Positions 26,375-35,995 of a stretch of 45,000 bases of DNA are shown piece after piece. The position numbers and the translations under genes are program-made. Source of the stretch: Rhodoblastus sphagnicola (lineage in GTDB: Bacteria; Pseudomonadota; Alphaproteobacteria; Rhizobiales; Beijerinckiaceae); the NCBI RefSeq assembly GCF_002937075.1, contig NZ_NHSJ01000060.1, positions 1-45,000 of the forward strand, written 5' to 3'. The stretch's first letter is position 1; the number at the start of each line of letters is the position of its first letter. The notes beneath the pieces are model-generated. The model did no database searches and was not told the origin of the DNA. It worked only from the letters and a program-made list of their open reading frames with translations.

Positions 26375-26388
26375 TTGATCCTCGTCAA
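26375..26388 (+). promoter_or_regulatory. FNR/FixK-like box upstream of hemN
   Basis: TTGATCCTCGTCAA matches TTGAT-N4-ATCAA with one mismatch. It is centred about 41 bp before ATG 26423, so a class II activator position would put the transcript start almost at the start codon. hemN genes are classic anaerobiosis-induced targets of this regulator family. Confidence 0.5.
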
Positions 26389-26422
26389 GGAGCGCCCGGT
26401 TGATCTGTGTCAAAGAGGGAAC

Positions 26423-27775
26423 ATGAGCAGTCTTTCGTCCAGTCTGGTCCTAGCCGAAAAGTCGGTCCCTCGCTATACGAGCTATCCGACCGCCCCCCAT
26501 TTTTCCGACGCCGTGGGCGCGGAAACGGCAGAATCGTGGTTGCGCGCGCTCGACCCGCGGTCGCGGCTGTCGATCTACGTCCACGTTCCCTATTGCCGGG
26601 AACTATGCACGTACTGCGGTTGCCACACCAAGGCGACCCTGAAGCCCGAACCCCTCGACGCCTATGCCGCGACGCTTGAGCGCGAAATCGGCCTGATCGC
26701 GGATGCGACGCCTGCGCGCACCGTGACGCACGCCCATTGGGGCGGCGGCACGCCCAGTCTGCTTGGCGGCGCCCGTCTGCTGGCGCTGACGGACGCCTTG
26801 CGCAGCCGATTCGCCTTCGCGCCCGGCGCCGAAATTTCGATCGAACTCGATCCGCGCCATGTCGATCGCGAATTGACCGATTCTTTGGCTGCGGCCGGCT
26901 TCAACCGCGTCAGTCTCGGCGTGCAGGATCTCAACGATCACGTGCAGCAGGCGATCGGCCGCGTCCAGCCTTTCGAGGTGGTCGAGCAATGCGTGGCTCA
27001 TCTGCGCGCCAGCGGTTTTCGCGCAATCAATCTCGACCTTATGTACGGCCTGCCGCTCCAGACCGAAGAGGACGTGATCCGCACCGCCGAATTGGCCGCT
27101 TCGCTGAACCCCAGCCGTCTCGCGATCTTCGGTTACGCCCATGCGCCCTGGTTCGCCAAGCGGCAGCAGTTGATTGACGCCGCCTCCCTGCCTGGCGCCG
27201 CCGAGCGCCTTCGTCAGGCTGCGATCACGCATGAGACCCTGGTCTCCAAGGGTTATCAGAGCATCGGCCTCGACCATTTCGCCCTGCCGTCGGACCCGAT
27301 GGCGATCGCCGCGCGCAATGGAACGCTGCACCGCAATTTCCAGGGTTATACGGTCGATCAGGCCGACGCCTTGCTTCCTTTCGGCGCGTCTTCGATCGGC
27401 AAGCTGCCGCAGGGCTACATCCAGAACGCCCCCGATGTCGGCTCCTGGCGCCGCGCCATTGAGGCTGGCCAGTTCAGTGTGGTCAAGGGCGTCGCCTTCA
27501 CCCGTGAAGACATCGCCCGCGCGGCGGTGATCGAACGGCTGATGTGTGATTTTAAGGTTGATTATGGCGCGATAGCGCAGGACATGCTCGGGAATGCTTC
27601 GGCCTTCGATAAGGCTGAAGAGGAATTGTCGCAGCTGGTCCGGGAGGGTGTTGCGACGCGGGAGGGGCGGTCGGTGTCGCTGACCGACGCCGGTCGTCCC
27701 TTCATGCGTCTCGTCGCTGCGGCCTTTGATTCTTATCTGCATGCGCGGGCGGCGAAGCACAGCGTCGCCGTCTAA
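26423..27775 (+). CDS. hemN: Oxygen-independent coproporphyrinogen III dehydrogenase
   Basis: 450 aa radical-SAM enzyme. It decarboxylates two propionates of coproporphyrinogen III without O2. N-terminal VPRYTSYPTAPHF is followed by the radical-SAM cluster motif YCRELCTYCGCHT (CxxxCxxC plus the HemN-specific extra Cys), GGGTPSLL, and the HemN C-terminal domain (IERLMCDFKVDYG near 385). ATG 26423 follows AGAGGGA; the in-frame ATG 69 bases upstream lacks a site. It is divergent from hemH, and with it lets the cell make haem and (with other genes) bacteriochlorophyll-type precursors under low oxygen. Confidence 0.95.
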   Translation: MSSLSSSLVLAEKSVPRYTSYPTAPHFSDAVGAETAESWLRALDPRSRLSIYVHVPYCRELCTYCGCHTKATLKPEPLDAYAATLEREIGLIADATPARTVTHAHWGGGTPSLLGGARLLALTDALRSRFAFAPGAEISIELDPRHVDRELTDSLAAAGFNRVSLGVQDLNDHVQQAIGRVQPFEVVEQCVAHLRASGFRAINLDLMYGLPLQTEEDVIRTAELAASLNPSRLAIFGYAHAPWFAKRQQLIDAASLPGAAERLRQAAITHETLVSKGYQSIGLDHFALPSDPMAIAARNGTLHRNFQGYTVDQADALLPFGASSIGKLPQGYIQNAPDVGSWRRAIEAGQFSVVKGVAFTREDIARAAVIERLMCDFKVDYGAIAQDMLGNASAFDKAEEELSQLVREGVATREGRSVSLTDAGRPFMRLVAAAFDSYLHARAAKHSVAV

Positions 27776-27791
27776 GGCAATCACCCAACTC

Positions 27792-27829
27792 AGGGCTGGC
27801 TGCGATTCGATGGGATCGCAGCCAGCCCT
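27792..27829. terminator. Long hairpin after hemN
   Basis: A perfect 15-bp stem (AGGGCTGGCTGCGAT paired with ATCGCAGCCAGCCCT) encloses an 8-nt loop, 16 bp after the hemN stop. No U-tract follows, so termination may be partial or Rho-assisted. It isolates hemN from the transporter operon starting at 27900. Confidence 0.65.
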
Positions 27830-27899
27830 AGCCGCCGCGCGCAAAACCGACATAATGGCCGGCGAATCTCTGTTGCATCGACGGAGCGCTTAAGGCCGC

Positions 27900-29753
27900 A
27901 TGACCCTCACCGATAAACTCGTCTTCTCCCGCCGCGCCATCCTCGCCGCCGCCGCGACCTTTCCGTTGCTTCGGGGCGCGCACGCGCAACAGGCGCGTCT
28001 GCCTCACCGCAGTCACGGCCTTTCGTCTTTCGGCGATCTGGCGCTGCCGGCCGATTTCTCCGCCTTTCCCTACGCGCGGCCCGACGCGCCCAAGGGCGGT
28101 CAGTTGATCCTTGAGGCCGGCGGAACGTCCTACGATTCGCTCAACGGCTTCATACTCCAGGGCAATCCGGCGCAGGGCGTGAGCCTCATCTACGACACGC
28201 TGATGGCTGGCAGCCTCGACGAGGACAATGCCGTTTACGGACTCGTCGCCGAAGCCGTGGAATATTCCGACGACAAGAGGACCTATCGATTCTTCTTGCG
28301 AAAGCAGGCGCGCTTTCACGACGGATCGCCCTTGACCGCAGCGGATGTGGTGTTTTCGCTGAATGTTCTTCGCGACAAGGGCCACCCGCTGATCCGGCAA
28401 TTCCTGCGCGATCTCGATCGCGTCGAAGCCGAGGCCGCCGACCGCGTTCTGGTGGTTCTAAAAGAGGGGTTTGGCCGCGACTCCATCCTCAATATCGTGG
28501 GTCAGCCGATCTTTTCCGCCGCCTATTACGCAAAGCGCGATTTCGGCCGCGCCGGGCTGGAGCCTCCGCTGGGCTCCAGCGCTTACAAGATCGGAGCTTT
28601 CGAACAGGGCCGCTACATTTCCTATGAGCGGGTCAAGGACTATTGGGCCAGGGACTTGGCCGTCAATCGTGGGCAGGGCAATTTCGACCTGATCCGCTAC
28701 GACTATTTCGGCGAGCGCGCCGTCGGTTTCGAAGCCTTCAAGTCGGGCGCGGTCAATCTGCACGAGAGTTTTACCGCGTCGGAATGGGCGACCGGCTACG
28801 ATTTCCCGGCCGTGCGCGACGGACGGGTGAAAAAGCAGGAGTTTCCGGACCGGCGCAGCCCCGGTTTTCAAGGATTCTTCTTCAATATGCGCCGCCCGCT
28901 GTTCAAGGACGCCCGCATCCGCGAGGCTTTGGGCCTCTGCCTCGATTTCGAATGGTCCAACCGCAATCTGTTTTACGGCGCCTATACGCGCACCGTGAGC
29001 TATTTCGAGAACACGGAAATGAAGGCGGTCGAGCCGCCCTCGCAGGAAGAATTGGCGATCCTCGAACCCCTGCGCGGCAAAATTCCGGCGGAAGTGTTCG
29101 GAGCGCCGTTCGTTCCGCCGACATCCGACGGTTCGGGGCAGGACCGGGCGCTGCTACAGCGCGCCAACACGCTTTTGAAGGAGGCCGGGTGCCAGCGCAA
29201 GGGTTCGCAACTCCTGCTGCCGGATGGCGCGCCGTTCGCCTTTGAAGTGCTGGAATTCAACAACGCGCTCGACAAGGTCGAACAGCCCATGTTCAAGGTC
29301 ATGCGCCTGCTCGGCATAGAGGCGAACCTGCGCGTGGTGGATTCGGCGCAATACAAGCAGCGCCTCGACAATTACGATTTTGACATGATCACCGACCGCA
29401 AGATGACCGGCGGCGTCCCCGGCGACGAGCTTTTGGCTTATTTCGGCTCGTCCTCCGGCAAGTCGCCGGGCGGCATGAATCTAGCGGGCATCGACGATCC
29501 TGCCGTGGATGCTCTGGTGGAGCAGGCGCTCAAGGCTAAGTCGCGCGCCGAGCTGATTGTGACTTGCCGCGCCCTCGACCGCGTGCTGCGCGCCGGCCGC
29601 TACTGGATCCCGCACTGGCATGCGCTATCGCGCCGCGTCGCCGCCTGGGATTGTTTTGGCCATCCCGAAACGACGCCGCGCCTCGATCTCGCCTATTCCT
29701 CGCTGTGGTGGTGGGACGCGGAAAAAGCCGCCGCGGCCAAGGCCAAGGGCTGA
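27900..29753 (+). CDS. yejA: Peptide ABC transporter, periplasmic binding protein (YejA type)
   Basis: 617 aa, SBP_bac_5 family. The N-terminus has a twin-arginine-like signal (FSRRAILAAAATF, cleavage after GAHA near residue 30). Blocks: LSSFGDLALPADFSAFPYA, ARFHDGSPLTAADVVFSLN and a C-terminal YWIPHWHALSRRVAAWD. The long length and the RFHDGSP/TADDV signature match YejA and related binding proteins for oligopeptides and peptide antibiotics such as microcin C. The TGA overlaps the ATG of the permease gene, and all four genes overlap, so this is one operon. Confidence 0.85.
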   Translation: MTLTDKLVFSRRAILAAAATFPLLRGAHAQQARLPHRSHGLSSFGDLALPADFSAFPYARPDAPKGGQLILEAGGTSYDSLNGFILQGNPAQGVSLIYDTLMAGSLDEDNAVYGLVAEAVEYSDDKRTYRFFLRKQARFHDGSPLTAADVVFSLNVLRDKGHPLIRQFLRDLDRVEAEAADRVLVVLKEGFGRDSILNIVGQPIFSAAYYAKRDFGRAGLEPPLGSSAYKIGAFEQGRYISYERVKDYWARDLAVNRGQGNFDLIRYDYFGERAVGFEAFKSGAVNLHESFTASEWATGYDFPAVRDGRVKKQEFPDRRSPGFQGFFFNMRRPLFKDARIREALGLCLDFEWSNRNLFYGAYTRTVSYFENTEMKAVEPPSQEELAILEPLRGKIPAEVFGAPFVPPTSDGSGQDRALLQRANTLLKEAGCQRKGSQLLLPDGAPFAFEVLEFNNALDKVEQPMFKVMRLLGIEANLRVVDSAQYKQRLDNYDFDMITDRKMTGGVPGDELLAYFGSSSGKSPGGMNLAGIDDPAVDALVEQALKAKSRAELIVTCRALDRVLRAGRYWIPHWHALSRRVAAWDCFGHPETTPRLDLAYSSLWWWDAEKAAAAKAKG

Positions 29754-30856
29754 TGGCGGCTTATATTGCGCGCCGCCTGCTGCTGATGATCCCGACGCTG
29801 TTTGGGATTCTGGCCCTGTCTTTTCTCATCGTGCAATTCGCGCCCGGCGGACCGGTGGAGCGCGTCATCGCGCAGATGCAGGGGCAGGATTCCGGCGCCA
29901 CATCGCGGTTCGGCGGCGGCGCGCAATCCACGCTGGCTGGGGCGAGGGCCGGCGCGGGCGCGGAATTCTCCGGAAAATATCGCGGCGCGCAAGGACTCGA
30001 CCCCAAATTCATCGCCGAGCTGGAAAAACAGTTTGGCTTCGACAAGCCGCCGCTGGAGCGGTTCTGGCTGATGATCCGCCATTACGCGTTGTTTGATTTC
30101 GGGCGGTCCTATTTTCGCGACGCGCCGGTGCTGCAATTGATCCGCGACAAGCTGCCGGTCTCGATGTCGCTGGGTCTGTGGATGACCCTGCTGTCCTACG
30201 CCATTTCCATCCCGCTGGGCATCGCCAAGGCGCGGCGCGAAGGCGAGCGCCTGGACACCTGGACCTCTGCCGTCATCATCGTCGGCTACGCCATTCCAAG
30301 TTTTTTGTTCGCGATCCTGCTGATCGTTCTGTTCGCGGGCGGCTCGTTCTGGCAAGTCTTTCCGTTGCGCGGGCTGACCTCCGACGATTTCTCCCAGCTT
30401 TCGCTGTTTGGCAAGATCAAGGATTATCTCTGGCACATCGTCCTGCCGGTGTCGGCGCTGGCGCTCGGCAGTTTCGCGACGACCACCTTTCTCACCAAAA
30501 ACGCCTTCCTTGAGGAAATCCGCAAGCAATATGTCACCACGGCGCGGATGAAGGGTTTGACGGAAAGCCGCGTGCTCTATGGCCATGTGTTCCGAAACGC
30601 AATGCTGATCGTCATCTCCGGCTTTCCCGGCGCATTCCTTTCCGCGTTCTTCACCGGTTCGCTGCTGATCGAGACGATATTTTCCCTCGACGGCCTCGGC
30701 CTGCTGTCGTTTGAATCGACGCTCAATCGCGACTATCCCGTCGTCTTCGCCAATCTCTACATTTTCGCCTTGCTCGGCTTGTTCATCAATCTGCTCTCCG
30801 ACCTCACCTATGCCTGGATCGATCCGCGCATCGATTTCGAGACGCGGGAGACGTGA
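29753..30856 (+). CDS. yejB: Peptide ABC transporter permease (YejB type)
   Basis: 367 aa inner-membrane permease. The first helix is in MAAYIARRLLLMIPTLFGIL, followed by an unusually long periplasmic loop (residues about 35-100, with GQDSGATSRFGGGAQS). Further helices lie at about 145, 180 and 235, with the EAA ATPase-docking loop in EEIRKQYVTTARMKGLTESR near 260. The long loop with EFSGKYRGAQGLDPKF is a YejB feature. ATG 29753 overlaps the yejA stop (TGATG), and its own stop overlaps the start of yejE. Confidence 0.88.
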   Translation: MAAYIARRLLLMIPTLFGILALSFLIVQFAPGGPVERVIAQMQGQDSGATSRFGGGAQSTLAGARAGAGAEFSGKYRGAQGLDPKFIAELEKQFGFDKPPLERFWLMIRHYALFDFGRSYFRDAPVLQLIRDKLPVSMSLGLWMTLLSYAISIPLGIAKARREGERLDTWTSAVIIVGYAIPSFLFAILLIVLFAGGSFWQVFPLRGLTSDDFSQLSLFGKIKDYLWHIVLPVSALALGSFATTTFLTKNAFLEEIRKQYVTTARMKGLTESRVLYGHVFRNAMLIVISGFPGAFLSAFFTGSLLIETIFSLDGLGLLSFESTLNRDYPVVFANLYIFALLGLFINLLSDLTYAWIDPRIDFETRET

Positions 30857-31953
30857 TGTTCAAGCTCACGCCGATCACGCGCCGGCGCCTGCGGGCCTTC
30901 GCCCACAATCGTCGCGGTTATTGGTCGCTCTGGCTGTTCCTGCTCGCCTTCATCGTCTCGCTCGGCGCGGAATTCATCGCCAACGACCGTCCGATCCTCG
31001 CCTGGTACAAGGGCGAAGTGCTGTTTCCGGCCGTCCGCGACTATCCGGAGGAGAAATTCGGCGGCTTCCTCGCCGAAACCGATTATCGCGACCCCGTCAT
31101 CTCCAAGGAAATCGAGGCCAATGGCTGGATGATCTGGCCGCCGATCCGCTATTCCTACAACACCCACAATCTCAGCTTGCCGACGCCGGCGCCCGCCGCC
31201 CCGACCTGGATGCTCACGGACGCGCAATGCGTCCACGGCAAGACTTTTGGCGGCGGTCCCGCGCAAAACTGCCGCGACATCGAATGGAACTGGCTCGGCA
31301 CCGACGATCAGGGTCGGGATGTGGTGGCGCGGTTGATCTACGGCTTTCGCATTTCCGTGCTGTTCGGGCTGCTGCTCGCTTCGATCTCCTCGGTTGTCGG
31401 CGTGGCCGCCGGCGCGGTGCAGGGCTATTTCGGCGGCTGGACCGATCTGCTGATGCAGCGGTTCATCGAAGTCTGGTCGTCGCTGCCGAGCCTTTATCTG
31501 CTGATCATCCTGTCGGCCATCGTCACGCCCAGCTTCTTTGTGCTGCTCGGCATTCTCCTGGCTTTTTCCTGGGTCAATCTCGTAAGTGTCGTGCGCGCCG
31601 AGTTTTTGCGCGCGCGCAATTTCGATTATGTGCGGGCGGCGCGGGCGCTGGGGCTGAGCAACAGCAAGATCATGATCAAGCATGTGCTGCCCAACGCCAT
31701 GACCGCGACGCTCACCTTCCTGCCTTTCATCCTGAGCGCCTCGATCACGACGCTGACGTCGCTGGATTTCCTCGGGTTCGGCTTGCCGCCGGGTTCGCCT
31801 TCGCTGGGCGAACTGCTGCTCCAGGGGAAAAGCAACCTGCAAGCGCCCTGGCTTGGCCTTTCCGGCTTCGCCGTCATCGCCGTGACCCTGTCGCTGCTGG
31901 TCTTCATCGGCGAGGCGCTGCGCGATGCCTATGATCCACGAAAAGGGCTTTGA
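30856..31953 (+). CDS. yejE: Peptide ABC transporter permease (YejE type)
   Basis: 365 aa. The N-terminus LTPITRRRLRAFAHNRRGYW is followed by a membrane helix, then a long periplasmic segment (KGEVLFPAVRDYPEEKFGGF) typical of YejE rather than DppC. The EAA loop is VRAEFLRARNFDYVRAARAL near 250, and SLDFLGFGLPPGSPSLGELL near 297 is the conserved C-terminal membrane block. ATG 30856 overlaps the yejB stop; a GTG one codon earlier is possible. The stop overlaps the start of yejF. Confidence 0.9.
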   Translation: MFKLTPITRRRLRAFAHNRRGYWSLWLFLLAFIVSLGAEFIANDRPILAWYKGEVLFPAVRDYPEEKFGGFLAETDYRDPVISKEIEANGWMIWPPIRYSYNTHNLSLPTPAPAAPTWMLTDAQCVHGKTFGGGPAQNCRDIEWNWLGTDDQGRDVVARLIYGFRISVLFGLLLASISSVVGVAAGAVQGYFGGWTDLLMQRFIEVWSSLPSLYLLIILSAIVTPSFFVLLGILLAFSWVNLVSVVRAEFLRARNFDYVRAARALGLSNSKIMIKHVLPNAMTATLTFLPFILSASITTLTSLDFLGFGLPPGSPSLGELLLQGKSNLQAPWLGLSGFAVIAVTLSLLVFIGEALRDAYDPRKGL

Positions 31954-33557
31954 TGGACGCGCCCCTGCTTCGCGTAAAAAATCTCTCTGTCTCGTTCGGC
32001 GATGTTCCGGCGGTGCGGGAGGCCTCGCTCACGCTGGCGCGCGGCAAGACGCTCGGTATTGTCGGCGAATCCGGCTCCGGAAAATCGGTCACGGCTCTGG
32101 CGATCGTGCGGCTGTTGGCGCCCGGCGCGCGGATTGTCGGCGGTTCGATCGATTTTGACGGACAGGAATTGACCACGGCGCCGGAAAACGCGCTGCGCGA
32201 TTTGCGCGGCGTGCGCATCGGCATGGTGTTTCAGGAGCCGATGACCTCGCTCAATCCGCTGCATGTGATCGAAAAGCAGATCGGCGAAGCCCTTGAGGTG
32301 CATGGCATGGCCTCGCGGGAGCGCCGCCGCGCCCGCGTGCTCGAACTGCTGAAGGAAGTCGGTCTGCAAAACGCCGAGGCGCGCATGGGCGCCTATCCTC
32401 ATGAATTGTCGGGCGGGCAGCGCCAGCGCGTGATGATCGCCATGGCGCTCGCCAACAACCCCGACCTGCTGATCGCCGACGAACCGACAACGGCGCTGGA
32501 CGTGACGGTGCAGGCGCAGATCCTCGACCTGCTGCGCGACCTGCAGGCCCGCCACGGCATGGCCATTCTGTTCATCACCCATGATTTGGGATTGGTGAAG
32601 AAGATGGCCGACGAGGTCGTGGTGATGAATGGGGGGCGTGTGGTTGAATCCGGCGCCACGGCCGAAATTTTCGCCGCGCCGCGGCACCAATATACCAAAA
32701 TGCTGCTGGCCGCCGAACCCCAGGGCGATCCGCCGCCCGCCGACCTTTCCGCGCCTGACGTGCTTTGCGCGGAAAATCTGCGCGTCTGGTTTCCGGTCAA
32801 GACCGGCCTGTTGCGCCGCGTCACCTCCTATGTGAAGGCCGTGGATGGCGTGTCCGTCCGACTGCGCAAGGGACAGACTCTCGCCGTGGTCGGCGAATCC
32901 GGCTCGGGCAAGACCACACTGGGGCTGGCTCTGCTGCGATTGATCCGTTCCGAGGGGCCGATCGTCTTCCTCGGCCAGAACATTGACTCGTTCAGCGCGA
33001 GGAAGATGCGACCGTTGCGGAAAAAGTTGCAGGTCGTGTTCCAGGATCCTTACGGCTCGCTGTCGCCGCGTCTTTCCGTGGCCGAGATCGTCGAAGAAGG
33101 GCTGATTGTTCAAGACAGAGGTCTGTCAGCCGACGAACGGCGCAAGCTCGTCGCCCGCGCGCTGGCCGACACCGGGCTCGATCCGAAGACAATGGATCGC
33201 TATCCCCATGAATTTTCCGGCGGCCAGCGGCAGCGCATCGCCATCGCCCGCGCCCTGGCGCTCGATCCGCAGGTCATCGTACTGGACGAACCCACCTCGG
33301 CGCTCGACCGTTCGGTCCAAGCCCAGATCGTGGAGCTTTTGCGCGCGATTCAGGACAGGCGCGGCCTGTCCTACCTGTTCATCAGCCACGATCTCAAGGT
33401 GGTGAAGGCGCTCGCGTCCGAGATCGTCGTGCTGCGCGACGGCAAAGCGATCGAGCAGGGCGCGGCGGCGGATATATTCGCCAACCCGCGCGAAAAATAT
33501 ACGCAGGATCTGTTCGCCGCCGCCTTCGACATCGACAATCATCAGGCGAAATCCTGA
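31953..33557 (+). CDS. yejF: Peptide ABC transporter, fused dual ATPase (YejF type)
   Basis: 534 aa with two complete ABC domains. Domain 1 has Walker [13 protein letters not shown], signature [18 protein letters not shown] and Walker [14 protein letters not shown]. Domain 2 has [33 protein letters not shown] and [13 protein letters not shown]. Each is followed by a D-loop and switch His (FITHDLGLV and FISHDLKVV). The fused arrangement is characteristic of YejF. It powers uptake through YejBE. Start ATG 31953 overlaps the yejE stop. Confidence 0.93.
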   Translation: MDAPLLRVKNLSVSFGDVPAVREASLTLARGKTLGIVGESGSGKSVTALAIVRLLAPGARIVGGSIDFDGQELTTAPENALRDLRGVRIGMVFQEPMTSLNPLHVIEKQIGEALEVHGMASRERRRARVLELLKEVGLQNAEARMGAYPHELSGGQRQRVMIAMALANNPDLLIADEPTTALDVTVQAQILDLLRDLQARHGMAILFITHDLGLVKKMADEVVVMNGGRVVESGATAEIFAAPRHQYTKMLLAAEPQGDPPPADLSAPDVLCAENLRVWFPVKTGLLRRVTSYVKAVDGVSVRLRKGQTLAVVGESGSGKTTLGLALLRLIRSEGPIVFLGQNIDSFSARKMRPLRKKLQVVFQDPYGSLSPRLSVAEIVEEGLIVQDRGLSADERRKLVARALADTGLDPKTMDRYPHEFSGGQRQRIAIARALALDPQVIVLDEPTSALDRSVQAQIVELLRAIQDRRGLSYLFISHDLKVVKALASEIVVLRDGKAIEQGAAADIFANPREKYTQDLFAAAFDIDNHQAKS

Positions 33558-33832
33558 TCCAGGGCTGCGTAACAGGTCGAGCTGATCGGGTTTGACGCGC
33601 CTCATCAAGACCTTCAGGAGATCGACGCCCCGTCGTTCGATAGGGCCATGGGTTGCCCCGCGCGTGTTCGCAACAGCGGAACACAACAGGGCGACCTGGA
33701 CATTGCGCGCTTGGACGCGCGAGGGTGTCATAAATCTTTTTTGTGAGAGTCTTATCTGTCAAACGTCCGTCGGGCGGTGACGATATAGACCTCTGCCTGA
33801 ATTAAAGCCGGACCGCGATATCGGATAGCCGG
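33558..33832. other. Intergenic region with possible broken reading frame
   Basis: 275 bp between yejF and the acyltransferase gene. On the minus strand a start reading MTDKTLTKKIYDTLA (from 33762) and, one frame over, protein-like text (RNVQVALLCSAVANTRGATH, then KVLMRRVKPDQLDLL, about 33595-33710) could be a frameshifted remnant. No family is recognised. On the plus strand nothing convincing is seen before the olsB-type start. Confidence 0.25.
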
Positions 33833-33910
33833 ATGCGCCGCTTGCCCACATTTGCTGGTATCTCCACCAAACTTCACTGGCCGCCGCGCGGAATCAAGCG
33901 CTTCAGGACG

Positions 33911-34744
33911 ATGTCAGACGCCGGTCTCGGACCGTCCGTGGGATGGTCGGGCGCGCTTGAGTTGCGGATTGCCGTGAAGAAGTCCGAAATCCGCAAGGCG
34001 CAAAAACTTCGATACAAGATTTTCTTCGAGGAAGGCGGCGCGACGCCAGATCCCAAGGCCGCCCTTACGCGACGGGACATTTGTCGCTTCGACAAGATTT
34101 GCGATCATCTTATCGTCATCGATCACATGGCGCGCAACCGCTTCGGCCAGAACAAGCCGCGCGTTGTCGGCGCATATCGCCTGCTTCGGCAGGAAGTCGC
34201 GCAGGCGCATTTCGGTTTTTACAGCGCGCAGGAATTCGATATCGGACCGTTGCTGGCGCGGCATCCGCAATCTCGATTTCTTGAATTGGGTCGGTCATGC
34301 GTGCTCGCCGAATATCGCGGCAAGAAAACGATCGAAATGCTGTGGCGCGGCATATGGGCTTACGTGAAACACCATCGCATCGACGCGATGATTGGATGCG
34401 CAAGCATTGAGGGAACAGACGTATCGTTGATCGCGAACCAACTGAGTTTTCTGTATCATTTTTCGCAGGCGGCGCCAGAGTGGCAGACTTCGCCCTTGGC
34501 GCGCCGTCATACCGAGATGAATCGTGTCTCCAAGGGCGACGTCGATGTGAAGAAAGCGCTGGCGTCCCTTCCGCCGCTCATCAAAGGCTACATGCGGGTT
34601 GGAGCGAAATTCGGCAATGGCGCTGTCGTCGATCGGCAATTTGGCGTCACCGATGTCTTTGTCGTCATGCCGATCAGCGAGATAGAAACGCGTTACATCG
34701 AATATTTCGACGAAGATGCGGCTGCGATCGTCAAGGCTGCGTGA
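33911..34744 (+). CDS. olsB: Ornithine lyso-lipid-type N-acyltransferase (GNAT, OlsB-like)
   Basis: 277 aa. Conserved blocks of the OlsB/hemolysin-like acyltransferase family: AVKKSEIRKAQKLRYKIFFE (about 20-40), RFDKICDHLIVID, VVGAYRLLRQEVA, the RFLELGRSCVLAEYRGKKTI core near 150, and MIGCASIEGTDV near 185. It transfers a 3-hydroxyacyl group from ACP to the amino group of ornithine, the first step to phosphorus-free ornithine lipids. No olsA is beside it in this window. ATG 33911 has a close AGGA; ATG 33833, 26 codons upstream, is an alternative. The C-terminal YFDEDAAAIVKAA is a helix of unknown role. Confidence 0.8.
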   Translation: MSDAGLGPSVGWSGALELRIAVKKSEIRKAQKLRYKIFFEEGGATPDPKAALTRRDICRFDKICDHLIVIDHMARNRFGQNKPRVVGAYRLLRQEVAQAHFGFYSAQEFDIGPLLARHPQSRFLELGRSCVLAEYRGKKTIEMLWRGIWAYVKHHRIDAMIGCASIEGTDVSLIANQLSFLYHFSQAAPEWQTSPLARRHTEMNRVSKGDVDVKKALASLPPLIKGYMRVGAKFGNGAVVDRQFGVTDVFVVMPISEIETRYIEYFDEDAAAIVKAA

Positions 34745-34783
34745 ACGAGAGTCCGCAGGGATCGCGGCCATTTTCGCGTCGGG

Positions 34784-35803
34784 TCAATCCTCGGGGTCGA
34801 CGTCCGGCACGAGAAGGCGTCTCAACGGAATGATCTTTCGGAATTTTGGATCGAGTCCGTCATAATATTTTTCGATCAGGCTCACGAATTCGGCGCCGTC
34901 GATGAGCCTGAAATTTGCTTTGCTTCGAGCGAAGTCACGCGCCGCCGCCGTATAGCCGCCTGTCGTGATGAAAATGCCGACATTGCGCTCGTGGATCATG
35001 GCGTAGAACGACTTGACCAGATCCGCGCCGATGTTCGCCTCGTGCGCCTTGACCTGAATCTTCAGGATTGGCGGCTCGATGCCCAATTCGTCGCGATGCG
35101 CGATGACATCGATGCCGTCGTCGCGCGAGGCGCGCGTCGCATGGGCGTTATAGCCCATGGCGCGAAACAGGTCGGCGACAAAGGGCTCCATCGGGGCGCC
35201 CTTCAACTCGCTCTTGAGTTTTTTCGAAATGAAGTCCTTCGTCGTCTCGACAATGTCGCGCGCGACCACCGCCTGCGTGTCGTCCTCGGCGAGCACGCTC
35301 GCGAATTCGCCCGCTCCGGCTGGCGGTTCAAAGCGGCGCACAAATTCTCCGATGAAATTGCGAATTTCGAAAATCGTCAGCGTGGCGCCCAGTTCGTAAA
35401 GAGCCCCCTGGGAAAATTCGTCGCGGCCGAGCGACTTCAGCCAGCGCACGCCGCGGCGATGGGGGAAGTCAGGATTGGTTGAGGGATCATAGAGATAAGG
35501 CGTGGAAATTTCGCCCCATAACAAGGTGCGATCGATCTTGCGCGGATAGATCACACGGTCGCCGATTTTCATTTCGTGAACGAAGCGAAACAATTGCCCC
35601 GCTTGAATTGGAATTGCGCCCGGCTTCCGGTCGCCAACGCCTTCGGCGAACGCATCCTTGAATGCGGCGCGTTGGGCCGGCAGAGCGCTGACATCGCGAT
35701 TGACGCTTAGGAAGCTGACGGCCAGAAGGCCGCCTTCGATGAAGAGCGGGTCGGCTTCGCTCTCGCCGCCGGCGCGAATGGCCCAGACCCGGTAGCTCAT
35801 CAT
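34784..35803 (-). CDS. Mrr-type restriction endonuclease
   Basis: 339 aa. The C-terminal half (about 195-320) is an Mrr_cat/PD-(D/E)xK nuclease: MEPFVADLFRAMGYNAHATR, then the catalytic DDGIDVIAH-x-x-ILKIQVKAH (D and QxK), then FITTGGYTAAARDFA. The N-terminal half starts SYRVWAIRAGGESEADPLF and contains GDRVIYPRKIDRTLLWGEI, resembling a modified-base-recognition or PUA-like module. It probably acts as a stand-alone, modification-dependent (type IV) restriction system. ATG 35803 or 35800 fits better than the upstream in-frame start, which is in low-quality sequence. It is convergent with olsB, 39 bp apart. Confidence 0.8.
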   Translation of the reverse strand: MMSYRVWAIRAGGESEADPLFIEGGLLAVSFLSVNRDVSALPAQRAAFKDAFAEGVGDRKPGAIPIQAGQLFRFVHEMKIGDRVIYPRKIDRTLLWGEISTPYLYDPSTNPDFPHRRGVRWLKSLGRDEFSQGALYELGATLTIFEIRNFIGEFVRRFEPPAGAGEFASVLAEDDTQAVVARDIVETTKDFISKKLKSELKGAPMEPFVADLFRAMGYNAHATRASRDDGIDVIAHRDELGIEPPILKIQVKAHEANIGADLVKSFYAMIHERNVGIFITTGGYTAAARDFARSKANFRLIDGAEFVSLIEKYYDGLDPKFRKIIPLRRLLVPDVDPED

Positions 35804-35995
35804 CCGTCCATGGAAAAGACGGCCAGGGGGCAGGCCGTCAGCCCTGAGCGCGTCCAACGTGCTGTTTGGGCGCTCGATTGGCGAAGCTTACGCGCCGACG
35901 GCAAGGGACGCCAGCGGGCTTCGATGCAAGATGATATCGCCGATCCCGCGCTTTCCTGCAAGAGACCGGCGAACTGTTGAGGCGCGACCGTGCGG

